Positions 6,623-13,397 of a stretch of 17,606 bases of DNA are shown here, piece by piece. A program made the position numbers and the translations under genes. Where the stretch lies: the NCBI GenBank assembly GCA_016302925.1, contig JAEDMR010000016.1, positions 1 to 17,606 on the forward strand, given 5' to 3'. Source of the DNA: Bacillota bacterium. Lineage in GTDB: Bacteria; Bacillota; Clostridia; Peptostreptococcales; Anaerovoracaceae. The notes beneath the pieces were generated by a model. That model saw nothing but the letters and a program-made list of their open reading frames with translations, did not search any database and was not told the origin of the DNA. Every line of letters begins with the position of its first letter. The stretch's first letter is position 1.

Positions 6623-8293
6623 TTATTCACCGGAAAGTTCCAGTTCCACACTGTAGTAGCAGCAATCGCCCCAACCAGCCCAGTGCGGTACGAAGTTCTT
6701 CACTCTGTCCTGAACCACTCTTACCTTATCCATGTGGAACAGAGGAATCCATGCAGCGTCATCCTGCACGACGATCTTCTCCAGATCCCGATATTCTGCA
6801 ATTCTTTCGTCCGGATCAATCATATGTCTTGCAGCTTCGATTCTCTTGATGGCATCCGTGTTCTTATAGTTGAAAGAACGGGACTTGGTGGAAGCACTGG
6901 AGAAGAAGGTGTAGATAAAGTTATCCGGATCGTTGAAGTCACCGTACCAGGTAGATCTGTACATCGGCAGCTCTCCGGTGGAACGGATATCGTACCAGGA
7001 AGCTTCATCCATCTGATTAATCTTCAGAGTGATGTTGTACTCTGCCAGCTGCTGCTGCAGAATCTGGAATACTTCCTGTGCTTCGTCTGCGGTACATGCA
7101 ACTTCCATTTCAAATCCGTCTGCATAGCCTGCTTCTGCCAGCAGAGCCTTGGCACCTTCCGGATCATATTCGATTTCCGGCAGATCCTTGTTATAGCCAA
7201 CCATGCTTTCCGGGAAGATACCCTTGGCAAGCACGCCCGCTCCTTCGTAAACAGAGTCCAGGATTTCCTGTCTGTTGATACCAATCTGCAGTGCCTTACG
7301 AACGCGAACATCGTCAAACGGCTTAATATTTTCGTTGAAGGTGAGATACATGGTACCAAAAGTTACTTTATGAACTACATTGTCCTTCCATTCATCCGAT
7401 GCTTCGTATTCCTTGATCAGACGTCTTGCATTATCCAGATCAAAGATATCAGTTTGACCTTTTTCAAACATCATCTGTTCTGTTTCGGAGTCGCTGACAA
7501 CCTTAATCAGGATACCGTCAATCTTCGGTGCACCCTGCCAGTAATCCGGATTCGCTTCCAGATAGATGTGGTCGTTCAGAACCCATTCCTTCAGAATGAA
7601 CGGACCGGAACCGATGGTGTATTCCGGTTCAGAACCAAAGTAAGTACCGGTCTTGCCGCCGCCTGCTTCATCCGCTGCATCGCAGGCTTCTCTGTTGAGA
7701 ATGGACCAGCCCGGAACACTGAGTACAGACAGGAACGGTGCATAGGATTCGTTCAGAACCAGATCGAAATTGTAGTCATCATGGATAATGATACCTTTTC
7801 CTTCCACGGTATCTGCATTGCCGTCCAGCACATCCTGTGCACCTACCAGCATGGTAAACCAGTCGGAGTTCTTGGTTGCTCTTTCCGGATCCATCATGCT
7901 GTCGATGGTATACAGTACGTCATCGGAAGTCATTTCTTCTCCGTTGGTGTACTTAATGCCTTCTCTCAGCTTGAAGCTGTAGGTCAGACCGTCGTCCGAT
8001 ACAGTGTAGGATTCTGCTGCACCCGGTTTCAGCTCGGTACTGCCGTCAGCGTTGGAAACCATCTGAATCAGCGTATCGAAGATGTTGATCTGGATGATGT
8101 AGTCAGCTGTGGTCTGTCTCGGGTCACCAGATTCATTTTCGTGATCGTAGGTGATACGAAGTACATTTTCACCGAATCCATCATCGTACTTTACGCCGCC
8201 GGAACCTGCATCGCTACCGCCACCGCCGCAGCCTGCCAGGCATGTCACGATCATTACGAGAACAAGCGTAAATGATAATAACTTCTTTTTCAT
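6623..8293 (-). CDS. Peptide ABC transporter substrate-binding lipoprotein (SBP family 5)
   Basis: 556 residues. A lipoprotein signal peptide MKKKLLSFTLVLVMIVTCLAGC places lipid-modified Cys22 in an LAGC lipobox, followed by a GGGGSDAGSGG linker. The body matches solute-binding family 5 (DppA/OppA): FDTLIQMVSNADGSTELKPGAAESYTVSDDGLTYSFKLREGIKYTNGEEMTSDDV near the N-terminus, then GSGPFILKEW, NPDYWQGAPKIDGI, VRKALQIGINRQ and a W-rich C-terminus. The ATG at 8293 is preceded by AAGGAGG seven bases away. It should be anchored on the outer face of the membrane and deliver oligo- or dipeptides to the downstream permeases; exact ligands are not readable. It is the first gene of the operon and is probably transcribed from the sigma-54 promoter at 8398-8414. 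Confidence 0.95.
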   Translation of the reverse strand: MKKKLLSFTLVLVMIVTCLAGCGGGGSDAGSGGVKYDDGFGENVLRITYDHENESGDPRQTTADYIIQINIFDTLIQMVSNADGSTELKPGAAESYTVSDDGLTYSFKLREGIKYTNGEEMTSDDVLYTIDSMMDPERATKNSDWFTMLVGAQDVLDGNADTVEGKGIIIHDDYNFDLVLNESYAPFLSVLSVPGWSILNREACDAADEAGGGKTGTYFGSEPEYTIGSGPFILKEWVLNDHIYLEANPDYWQGAPKIDGILIKVVSDSETEQMMFEKGQTDIFDLDNARRLIKEYEASDEWKDNVVHKVTFGTMYLTFNENIKPFDDVRVRKALQIGINRQEILDSVYEGAGVLAKGIFPESMVGYNKDLPEIEYDPEGAKALLAEAGYADGFEMEVACTADEAQEVFQILQQQLAEYNITLKINQMDEASWYDIRSTGELPMYRSTWYGDFNDPDNFIYTFFSSASTKSRSFNYKNTDAIKRIEAARHMIDPDERIAEYRDLEKIVVQDDAAWIPLFHMDKVRVVQDRVKNFVPHWAGWGDCCYYSVELELSGE

Positions 8294-8343
8294 TGTTTCG
8301 CCTCCTTACAATTGTTCATTGCGGATATTTCCAAACCCTTTCA

Positions 8344-8370
8344 CAGAGACAGCAATTTCGTCTGTCTCTG
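8344..8370 (-). promoter_or_regulatory. Leader hairpin of the peptide transporter operon
   Basis: Arms 8344-8352 and 8362-8370 (CAGAGACAG and its complement) pair perfectly over 9 bp around a 9-base loop. It lies in the predicted 94-base leader of the binding-protein mRNA, about 50 bases before the start codon. No T-tract follows, so an mRNA-stability or regulatory role is more likely than termination. Confidence 0.6.
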
Positions 8371-8397
8371 CACTGTTTATGAATTAACAAATATAAA

Positions 8398-8414
8398 TGC
8401 AATTTTTAAGCCAA
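8398..8414 (-). promoter_or_regulatory. Sigma-54 (-24/-12) promoter of the peptide ABC operon
   Basis: The minus strand reads TTGGCTTAAAAATTGCA. GG (8412-8411) and GC (8400-8399) are exactly 10 bases apart, as sigma-54 RNA polymerase requires, and YTGGC and TTGCW both match; the ACG after TGGC does not. The start would be near 8387. No convincing sigma-A promoter was seen in this leader. Confidence 0.65.
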
Positions 8415-8875
8415 AAAAACATACAGCTCATAAACGCCAGATTTTCAACAGAAGAGAGGAACGCCTCTATTATGCACATGTAAAAGTAAAAAAGATTAAA
8501 AGGGACGAAAACGGATAATTCACAGAATATTAACCTGTTTTTCACGAAAATGACACAAAATACACGTTGAAAGGAACCTGGGATTTTGGCAGAAAGAGGA
8601 TAAAATAATGCCAAGAGATGCATATCAGCCGTGTATTTATTACAAAACAAATCATGATTTTCAACCATGTAAAAAAAAGAAAAGAACAAAGAAAACAGGA
8701 AAAAACGAAATCCGTGCCGGAAATACAGTCCTCAGCGCCTGGAAATCGTCCGGAATTTCGGATTTTTGCTTAAAAAAAGCGGAATCGGCAGATGATCCGA
8801 AAAAATCAGCGAAAAAACTTTACTGATGCAGTGTAATGAATCGAAAGAATCTGTAATTCATGAAAGACAGCGTCC
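8415..8875. other. Non-coding control region, no gene recognised
   Basis: This AT-rich stretch lies between the divergent peptide operon and MATE gene. It holds a short dyad AGAGG-AACG-CCTCT at 8455-8468, a perfect 12-base palindrome AAATCATGATTT at 8649-8660 and TCCGGAATTTCGGA at 8749-8762. A 72-codon Lys-rich open frame at 8608-8826 has no recognisable domain and is not called. No tRNA, riboswitch or T-box pattern was recognised. Enhancer sites for the sigma-54 promoter would be expected somewhere here. Confidence 0.5.
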
Positions 8876-8890
8876 GAAATCACGGATTTC
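8876..8890. promoter_or_regulatory. Operator-like palindrome upstream of the MATE promoter
   Basis: GAAATC-ACG-GATTTC is a perfect 6-bp inverted repeat with a 3-base centre, ending 18 bases before the -35 hexamer. Its placement suits a regulator of the MATE gene, but no regulator gene is adjacent. Confidence 0.35.
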
Positions 8891-8908
8891 ACCGGTGTGA
8901 GGCAGCCG

Positions 8909-8937
8909 TTGCATGGGAAATGTTTTTATGTTATACT
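8909..8937 (+). promoter_or_regulatory. Sigma-A promoter of the MATE gene
   Basis: TTGCAT at 8909-8914 and TATACT at 8932-8937 have ideal 17-base spacing. Transcription from about 8944 excludes the GTG at 8897 as a start and supports the GTG at 8984. Confidence 0.8.
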
Positions 8938-8983
8938 GGAAATATCTGATATTATAAAAGTGGCGGGAAGGGGTGCGTTAGAA

Positions 8984-10408
8984 GTGTCAACAGACAGAAT
9001 CAGGGAAAAACACGGCCTGGCCTCCCTCATCGGAGACCGGGCTTTTTATCGAAAAGTCATGATCATCGTGATGCCGATTATCGTGCAGAACGCCATAACG
9101 AATTTCGTAGGCATGCTGGATAATATCATGGTGGGGCAGGTGGGGACCGAACCCATGTCCGGCGTGGCCATCACCAACCAGCTCATGTTCGTGTTCAATA
9201 TCTGCGTATTCGGCATCGTGGCAGGAGCCGGCATCCTGGGGGCACAGTTTTACGGCAGCGGGAATTATGACGGGATGCGTCATACCTTTCGATTCAAGCT
9301 GGCGGTGGGCTGCGGTCTGACAGCGGCGTTTCTGGTGGTTTTCACATTCTGGGGCGACAATCTGATTCAGGCTTTTCTCCATGAAGGCAGCGGGGAAGGA
9401 GATCTAGAAAAGACGCTGGAATTCGGCAAAGACTATCTCCACGTCATGATGGTGGGGCTGCTTCCATTTGCGCTGGTGCAGGCTTATGCAGGAACGCTGC
9501 GGGAAAGCGGACAGACCGTAGTGCCTATGACGGCAGGCATCGTGGCGGTACTTGTGAATCTTGTCTTCAATTATATACTGATTTTTGGAAAATTCGGCGC
9601 ACCGGCGCTGGGTGTGGTGGGCGCTGCCATTGCCACCGTTCTTTCCCGTTTCGTGGAGCTGGCCATTGTAGTGATCTGGACCCACAGCCACCGGGAACAA
9701 AATCCGTTCGCCGTGGGGCTGTATCGCGGTTTTCGGATTCCTGCCGCTCTGGCGTTAAAGATTCTGAAGGTGGGCACGCCGCTGTTTCTCAATGAAGTGC
9801 TCTGGTCGGTGGGTATGGCGCTGCTGGCCCAGTGCTATTCCCTCCGGGGACTGGAGGTGGTGGCTGCCATCAATATTGCCAATACGATCTGCAACCTGTT
9901 TAATGTAGTCTTCATATCCATGGGAAATGCGGTAGGCATCATCATCGGGCAGCTGCTGGGTGCAGGCAAGCTGGAACAGGCGAAACGGGAGGATGCACAG
10001 CTGATTGCATTCTCTGTATTCTGCTGCATGATTTCCGGGCTGGCCCTCTTCTCCATTGCCGGTCTGTTCCCGCTGATCTACAATACCACTGTGGATGTCC
10101 AGCTGCTGGCGACCCGGTTTATCCAGATCTGTGGTCTGTGCATGCCGATCTTCGGTTTCGTCAATGCGGCATATTTCACCCTGCGGGCCGGAGGCAAGAC
10201 CGTGATCACCTTCTTCTTCGACAGTGCGTTCATGTGGGTGGCAACCATTCCGGTGGTGTTTGTACTGAGCCGGTATACGGGCATGGGGATCGTATGGATT
10301 TACCTGATTTGTCAGCTGACAGATCTAATCAAATGCGCAATCGGATTCGTACTGGTGCGGAAAGGGGTATGGATTCAGAATATGGCGCTGGAAGAAAAAA
10401 GCGTCTGA
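8984..10408 (+). CDS. MATE family efflux transporter
   Basis: 474 residues from the GTG at 8984, chosen because the promoter lies at 8909-8937 and GGAAGGGG sits about 10 bases upstream; an in-frame GTG at 8960 has no ribosome binding site. It is a typical MATE length with about 12 hydrophobic segments in two similar halves. Family patterns: MPIIVQNAITNFVGMLDNIMVGQ in helix 1, GAGILGAQFYGSGN after helix 2, YAGTLRESGQTVVPM, and the second-half copies PLFLNEVLWSVGMALLAQCYS, GNAVGIIIGQLLGAGK and YFTLRAGGKT. MATE proteins export cationic or amphipathic compounds in exchange for sodium ions or protons; the substrate and coupling ion cannot be told here. It is a single-gene unit from its own sigma-A promoter. 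Confidence 0.93.
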   Translation: MSTDRIREKHGLASLIGDRAFYRKVMIIVMPIIVQNAITNFVGMLDNIMVGQVGTEPMSGVAITNQLMFVFNICVFGIVAGAGILGAQFYGSGNYDGMRHTFRFKLAVGCGLTAAFLVVFTFWGDNLIQAFLHEGSGEGDLEKTLEFGKDYLHVMMVGLLPFALVQAYAGTLRESGQTVVPMTAGIVAVLVNLVFNYILIFGKFGAPALGVVGAAIATVLSRFVELAIVVIWTHSHREQNPFAVGLYRGFRIPAALALKILKVGTPLFLNEVLWSVGMALLAQCYSLRGLEVVAAINIANTICNLFNVVFISMGNAVGIIIGQLLGAGKLEQAKREDAQLIAFSVFCCMISGLALFSIAGLFPLIYNTTVDVQLLATRFIQICGLCMPIFGFVNAAYFTLRAGGKTVITFFFDSAFMWVATIPVVFVLSRYTGMGIVWIYLICQLTDLIKCAIGFVLVRKGVWIQNMALEEKSV

Positions 10409-10509
10409 CCTGTTTGTGGATCAGGACGACGGATTTTGAAAAGAGTTGTCAGAAGTGCACAAAAAATACATCTTTTTCTCAAAAAAACAAAAAATCAGTT
10501 GATAATTCT

Positions 10510-10539
10510 TTGACGAAATCTTAACAAAAGTAGTATAAT
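10510..10539 (+). promoter_or_regulatory. Sigma-A promoter of the yjiH gene
   Basis: TTGACG at 10510-10515 and a perfect TATAAT at 10534-10539 are separated by 18 bases. Start predicted near 10546, about 40 bases before the ATG. Confidence 0.82.
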
Positions 10540-10586
10540 ACAGTCGTTGGGCAAAATTTCGGACGAAAGAAAGGAATAAAGATACT

Positions 10587-11408
10587 ATGGGTTCTAATAG
10601 GAGTAAGCTGACAGCCAGATTCCTGATCCCTTCCATCGTCGGCATCATTCTGTTTATGATTCCGGTGAAGTATAACGGGGACTGGACCATTACTGTCAAA
10701 ATCATTGCAGACATCATCGGTGGTGCATTGGGTAGTGTGCTGCCGCTGTTATGCGTCATTATCGTTACAATTTCTGCGGTGATGTCTCTCATCTCACTGG
10801 GGAAACCGAAATTTATCACAGAGCATCCGATTCTGAAGGATACCTTCTGTACTTCTCCGATCTGGGTCGCAGTCCGGGTTCTGGGTGCCATCTTTATCTG
10901 GCTGACCTATCTGGGTGTTGCAGCCGGGGACGAGGACACCGGCATTATTCACATGATTACCGAAGGCGGTGCCGGCGGGTTCGTATTGGGCGACCTGCTG
11001 ACTGTACTGGTCATCATCTTCGTGATTGCTGCACTGCTGCTGCCGCTGCTGCTGGACTTCGGTCTGCTGGAGTTCGTGGGCGCACTGCTGACGAAGATCA
11101 TGCGACCGCTGTTTAAGATTCCGGGCCGTGCCGCAGTAGACTGCTTCACATCCTGGATCGGCGACGGTACACTGGGTGTTATGTTGACCTGCAACCAGTA
11201 TGAGGGCGGATACTATTCCGCAAGAGAGGCTTCCGTCATCGCGACGACCTTCTCTGCAGTATCCATTACCTTCAGTATTGTGGTGCTGGCACAGGTGGAT
11301 TTGATGCAGTATTTCGGCGTATATTATCTGATGATCTGTCTGGTCGGCGTCGCCTGCGCCATCATCGTACCGCGCATCCCGCCGCTGTCCAGAAAGCCGG
11401 ATACCTAG
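10587..11408 (+). CDS. yjiH: YjiH-family GATE-domain membrane protein, N-terminal part
   Basis: 273 residues ending at a TAG (11406-11408); AAGGA lies 11 bases before the ATG. Hydrophobic segments alternate with conserved-looking blocks: TARFLIPSIVGIILFMIPVKYNGDWTI, GALGSVLPLL, LLPLLLDFGLLEFVGALLTKIMRPLFKIPGRAAVDC, then SWIGDGTLGVMLTCNQYEGGYYSAREA, which resembles the nucleoside-recognition (GATE) domain region of YjiH proteins. It ends RIPPLSRKPDT, and the very next codons, in the same frame, continue as the remainder of the protein. Bacillota YjiH proteins are, from memory, about 440-460 residues, so this is probably the first 60% of one gene interrupted by a nonsense codon. The function of the family is not established. 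Strong sigma-A promoter upstream. Confidence 0.8.
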   Translation: MGSNRSKLTARFLIPSIVGIILFMIPVKYNGDWTITVKIIADIIGGALGSVLPLLCVIIVTISAVMSLISLGKPKFITEHPILKDTFCTSPIWVAVRVLGAIFIWLTYLGVAAGDEDTGIIHMITEGGAGGFVLGDLLTVLVIIFVIAALLLPLLLDFGLLEFVGALLTKIMRPLFKIPGRAAVDCFTSWIGDGTLGVMLTCNQYEGGYYSAREASVIATTFSAVSITFSIVVLAQVDLMQYFGVYYLMICLVGVACAIIVPRIPPLSRKPDT

Positions 11409-11426
11409 GTGGTGGAAGGAAAGGCA

Positions 11427-11954
11427 ATGCCGGAAACCATTCCGTCTCAGTATAAGAATTCTTTCGAATACGGTATGGACCTGGCTCTGAAGAAAGCTGC
11501 TGAATTCAAGGGCATCGGGCAGTTCCTGGAAAATGGTGTAAAGAATGCAGTTGGCATGTGGTTCGGTGTTCTGCCGACGGTTATGGCCATCGGTACGCTG
11601 GCATTGTTGCTGGCTAACAACACGCCGATCTTTGAAATTCTGGGCAAGCCGTTCCTGCCGCTGCTGGAATTGCTGCAGGTTCCGGAAGCTGCCGAAGCAT
11701 CCAAGACCATGATTGTAGGTTTCACCGACATGTTTACGCCGTCCATCATCGCGGCAGAAGGGATCGCCAGCGAAATGACCCGCTTCATCGTGGCATCCGT
11801 TTCGGTAACCCAGCTGATCTATCTGTCTGAAGTAGGCGGTCTGATTCTGGGATCCAAGCTGCCGGTGAAGCTGTGGGAACTTTTCGTGCTCTTCCTGGAG
11901 AGAACGATCATCAGCCTGATCATCATCTGCCCTCTGGCACACCTGATTTTTTAA
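11427..11954 (+). CDS. YjiH-family GATE-domain membrane protein, C-terminal part
   Basis: 175 residues from the ATG at 11427, which follows GGAAGGAAAGG; in-frame GTG codons at 11409 and 11412 sit directly after the upstream TAG without a ribosome binding site. The reading frame is the same as the preceding segment, and the combined length without the stop (455 codons) is close to an intact YjiH protein. Segments: KNAVGMWFGVLPTVMAIGTLALLLANNTPIFEILGKPFLPLLELL, FTDMFTPSIIAAEG, and LIYLSEVGGLILGSKLPVKLWELFVLFLERT, then a final hydrophobic span. It may be expressed by reinitiation, giving a two-piece protein, or be silent. E. coli encodes YjiH and YjiG as separate neighbouring GATE-type proteins, so a split form is not absurd. 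Confidence 0.65.
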   Translation: MPETIPSQYKNSFEYGMDLALKKAAEFKGIGQFLENGVKNAVGMWFGVLPTVMAIGTLALLLANNTPIFEILGKPFLPLLELLQVPEAAEASKTMIVGFTDMFTPSIIAAEGIASEMTRFIVASVSVTQLIYLSEVGGLILGSKLPVKLWELFVLFLERTIISLIIICPLAHLIF

Positions 11955-12034
11955 CATATAATATACAGTAACAGTACATAATATAGTATGTAGTATGATA
12001 GAAGTCCGAAATAACCCAATAGAAATGAAGAACG

Positions 12035-12071
12035 ATACCGTCTTCTGCAATGTGCAGAGGGCGGTATTTTT
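12035..12071 (+). terminator. Intrinsic terminator after yjiH
   Basis: Arms 12035-12048 and 12054-12067 pair over 14 positions (two G-U pairs) with a 5-base loop, followed by TTTTT at 12067-12071. This isolates yjiH from the serC operon. Confidence 0.88.
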
Positions 12072-12099
12072 CATAAGAAACGTAAAAATAATCAGTTTG

Positions 12100-12120
12100 A
12101 GTAAAATAATTTTTTTTACT
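12100..12120. promoter_or_regulatory. Inverted repeat, candidate enhancer site upstream of serC
   Basis: AGTAAAA (12100-12106) and TTTTACT (12114-12120) form a perfect 7-bp dyad about 100 bases upstream of the sigma-54 promoter, a usual distance for an enhancer-binding-protein site. The AT-rich content makes chance occurrence possible. Confidence 0.3.
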
Positions 12121-12201
12121 TTGCATCTGGGGAGAAGGGAAATCCGGTAAAAAACTGCCTGAAAATGCTGATATGATTACACTTTTCTGCTGAAAAAACA
12201 G

Positions 12202-12217
12202 TGGCACATAATTTGCA
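12202..12217 (+). promoter_or_regulatory. Sigma-54 (-24/-12) promoter of the serC operon
   Basis: TGGCACATAATTTGCA: TGGCAC and TTGCA both match the consensus, and GG (12203-12204) and GC (12215-12216) are exactly 10 bases apart. Predicted start near 12228, giving a leader of about 63 bases to the ATG at 12291. Two sigma-54 activators are encoded just downstream. Confidence 0.8.
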
Positions 12218-12290
12218 ATGTTCTTTTTTCGGAGAAACAGAGGAGAGCGGGAGAAGGTCGTTTCGGGAATACATTTCAGGAGGAAAAAAC

Positions 12291-13382
12291 ATGAGCAACT
12301 ATGATCGCGTATACAACTTTTCGGCCGGTCCGTCTGTGCTGCCCCTTGAGGTACTGGAAAAAGTGCAGAAAGAGCTTCTGAATTACGACGGAAGCGGGCA
12401 GTCCGTGATGGAAATGAGCCATCGCTCGAAGGAATATCAGAAAATCATCGACGAAGCAGAAGCAAATCTCAGAGAACTGATGCGCATTCCTGATAACTAC
12501 AAGGTCCTCTTCGTGCAGGGCGGCGGCACCTTGCAGTTCGCCATGGTTCCGATGAATCTGCTGAGAAATTCAAAGAAAGCGGATTATGTGATTACAGGAA
12601 CCTGGGCCAAGAAGGCGTATAAGGAAGCCGGCAAGTTCGGAGATATCCGGGTAATCGCATCTTCGGAGGAGGACAAGTTTACCTGGGTTCCGAAGATTAC
12701 AGAAGCGGACATTCGGCCGGATGCAGATTACGCATATATCGTGACGAACAACACCATTTACGGAACCCGCTTCAACTATATTCCGGAAACCGGTGAGATT
12801 CCGCTGGTTGCGGATATGTCATCCAACATCCTGTCGGAGGAGATCGATGTCAGCAAATTCGGACTGATCTGGGCAGGTGCACAGAAAAATGTGGCACCGG
12901 CCGGTGTCTCCATCGTGATTATCCGGGAAGACCTGCTGGGATATGCCGGTGCGGAAGTCCCAACCTATCTGGACTATAAAATTCATGCGGACAACGGTTC
13001 CATGTACAATACACCGCCTACATTCACCATCTATGTAGCCGGAGAGGTTTTCAAGTACCTGAAGTCCATCGGCGGCATCGCCGAAATGGAAAGAAGAAAT
13101 AAGGAAAAGGCAGCGATTCTTTACGACTGCATCGACAGCAGCGAGCTTTTCAGCTGTCCGGTTGCAAAAGAAGACCGTTCCATCATGAACGTTGTTTTCA
13201 TGACAGGTGATGCAGAGCTGGACAAAAAATTCATTGCAGAAGCAAGAGAAAAAGGCATGATCAACCTGGCGGGTCATCGCTCCCTGGGCGGCATGCGGGC
13301 CAGCATCTATAACGCCATGCCGAAGGACGGCGTGGAAGCCCTTGTTGCATTCATGAAGGAATTCGAAGCGGCAAACAAGTAG
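12291..13382 (+). CDS. serC: Phosphoserine aminotransferase
   Basis: 363 residues, normal for SerC. It is a PLP-dependent fold-type I aminotransferase interconverting 3-phosphohydroxypyruvate plus glutamate and phosphoserine plus 2-oxoglutarate. Family marks: YNFSAGPSVLP at the N-terminus, GQSVMEMSHRSKEY, LFVQGGGTLQFAMVPMNLL, and the cofactor lysine K199 in WAGAQKNVAPAG; the end GHRSLGGMRASIYNAMP is diagnostic. The ATG at 12291 follows AGGAGG at 7 bases; an in-frame ATG at 12201 is rejected because it overlaps the sigma-54 promoter. The downstream mutase-like gene begins 15 bases after its stop, so they form an operon. Neither serA nor serB is visible here. The sigma-54 promoter suggests control by the neighbouring activators rather than ordinary housekeeping expression. 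Confidence 0.95.
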   Translation: MSNYDRVYNFSAGPSVLPLEVLEKVQKELLNYDGSGQSVMEMSHRSKEYQKIIDEAEANLRELMRIPDNYKVLFVQGGGTLQFAMVPMNLLRNSKKADYVITGTWAKKAYKEAGKFGDIRVIASSEEDKFTWVPKITEADIRPDADYAYIVTNNTIYGTRFNYIPETGEIPLVADMSSNILSEEIDVSKFGLIWAGAQKNVAPAGVSIVIIREDLLGYAGAEVPTYLDYKIHADNGSMYNTPPTFTIYVAGEVFKYLKSIGGIAEMERRNKEKAAILYDCIDSSELFSCPVAKEDRSIMNVVFMTGDAELDKKFIAEAREKGMINLAGHRSLGGMRASIYNAMPKDGVEALVAFMKEFEAANK

Positions 13383-13397
13383 AGAAGGAGAAAAACC

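Noticed and set aside
6683..8275. 530-codon open frame antisense to the peptide-binding lipoprotein gene
   Set aside because: It mirrors a certain gene on the other strand, has no recognisable domains, and arises from codon bias of the real gene.
8608..8826. 72-codon Lys-rich open frame in the control region, with GAGG upstream
   Set aside because: No recognisable domain, low-complexity Lys-rich AT-rich composition, and overlap with putative regulatory dyads; better read as non-coding.
8897..8983. Earlier MATE starts (GTG at 8897 or 8960)
   Set aside because: 8897 precedes the promoter; 8960 lacks a ribosome binding site.
10402..10425. Hairpin over the MATE stop codon as a terminator
   Set aside because: A short stem with a bulge and a poor, distant T-run; too weak to call.
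11406..11408. Pyrrolysine or other recoding of TAG in yjiH
   Set aside because: TAG is an ordinary stop for serC, the DppB-type permease and the DppD-type ATPase here, each ending at the family's normal length, so general recoding is unlikely.
11955..12034. AT-rich repeats (AGTATG, ACAGTA) after yjiH as a repeat array or CRISPR
   Set aside because: Units are only 5-7 bases, irregular and without spacers; no CRISPR array was seen anywhere in the window.
10794..12074. 426-codon minus-strand open frame opposite yjiH
   Set aside because: His/Gln-rich shadow translation crossing the terminator of the real gene.
12201..12290. Longer serC start at the ATG at 12201
   Set aside because: It lies within the sigma-54 promoter, upstream of the predicted transcript start; the ATG at 12291 has AGGAGG and matches family length.
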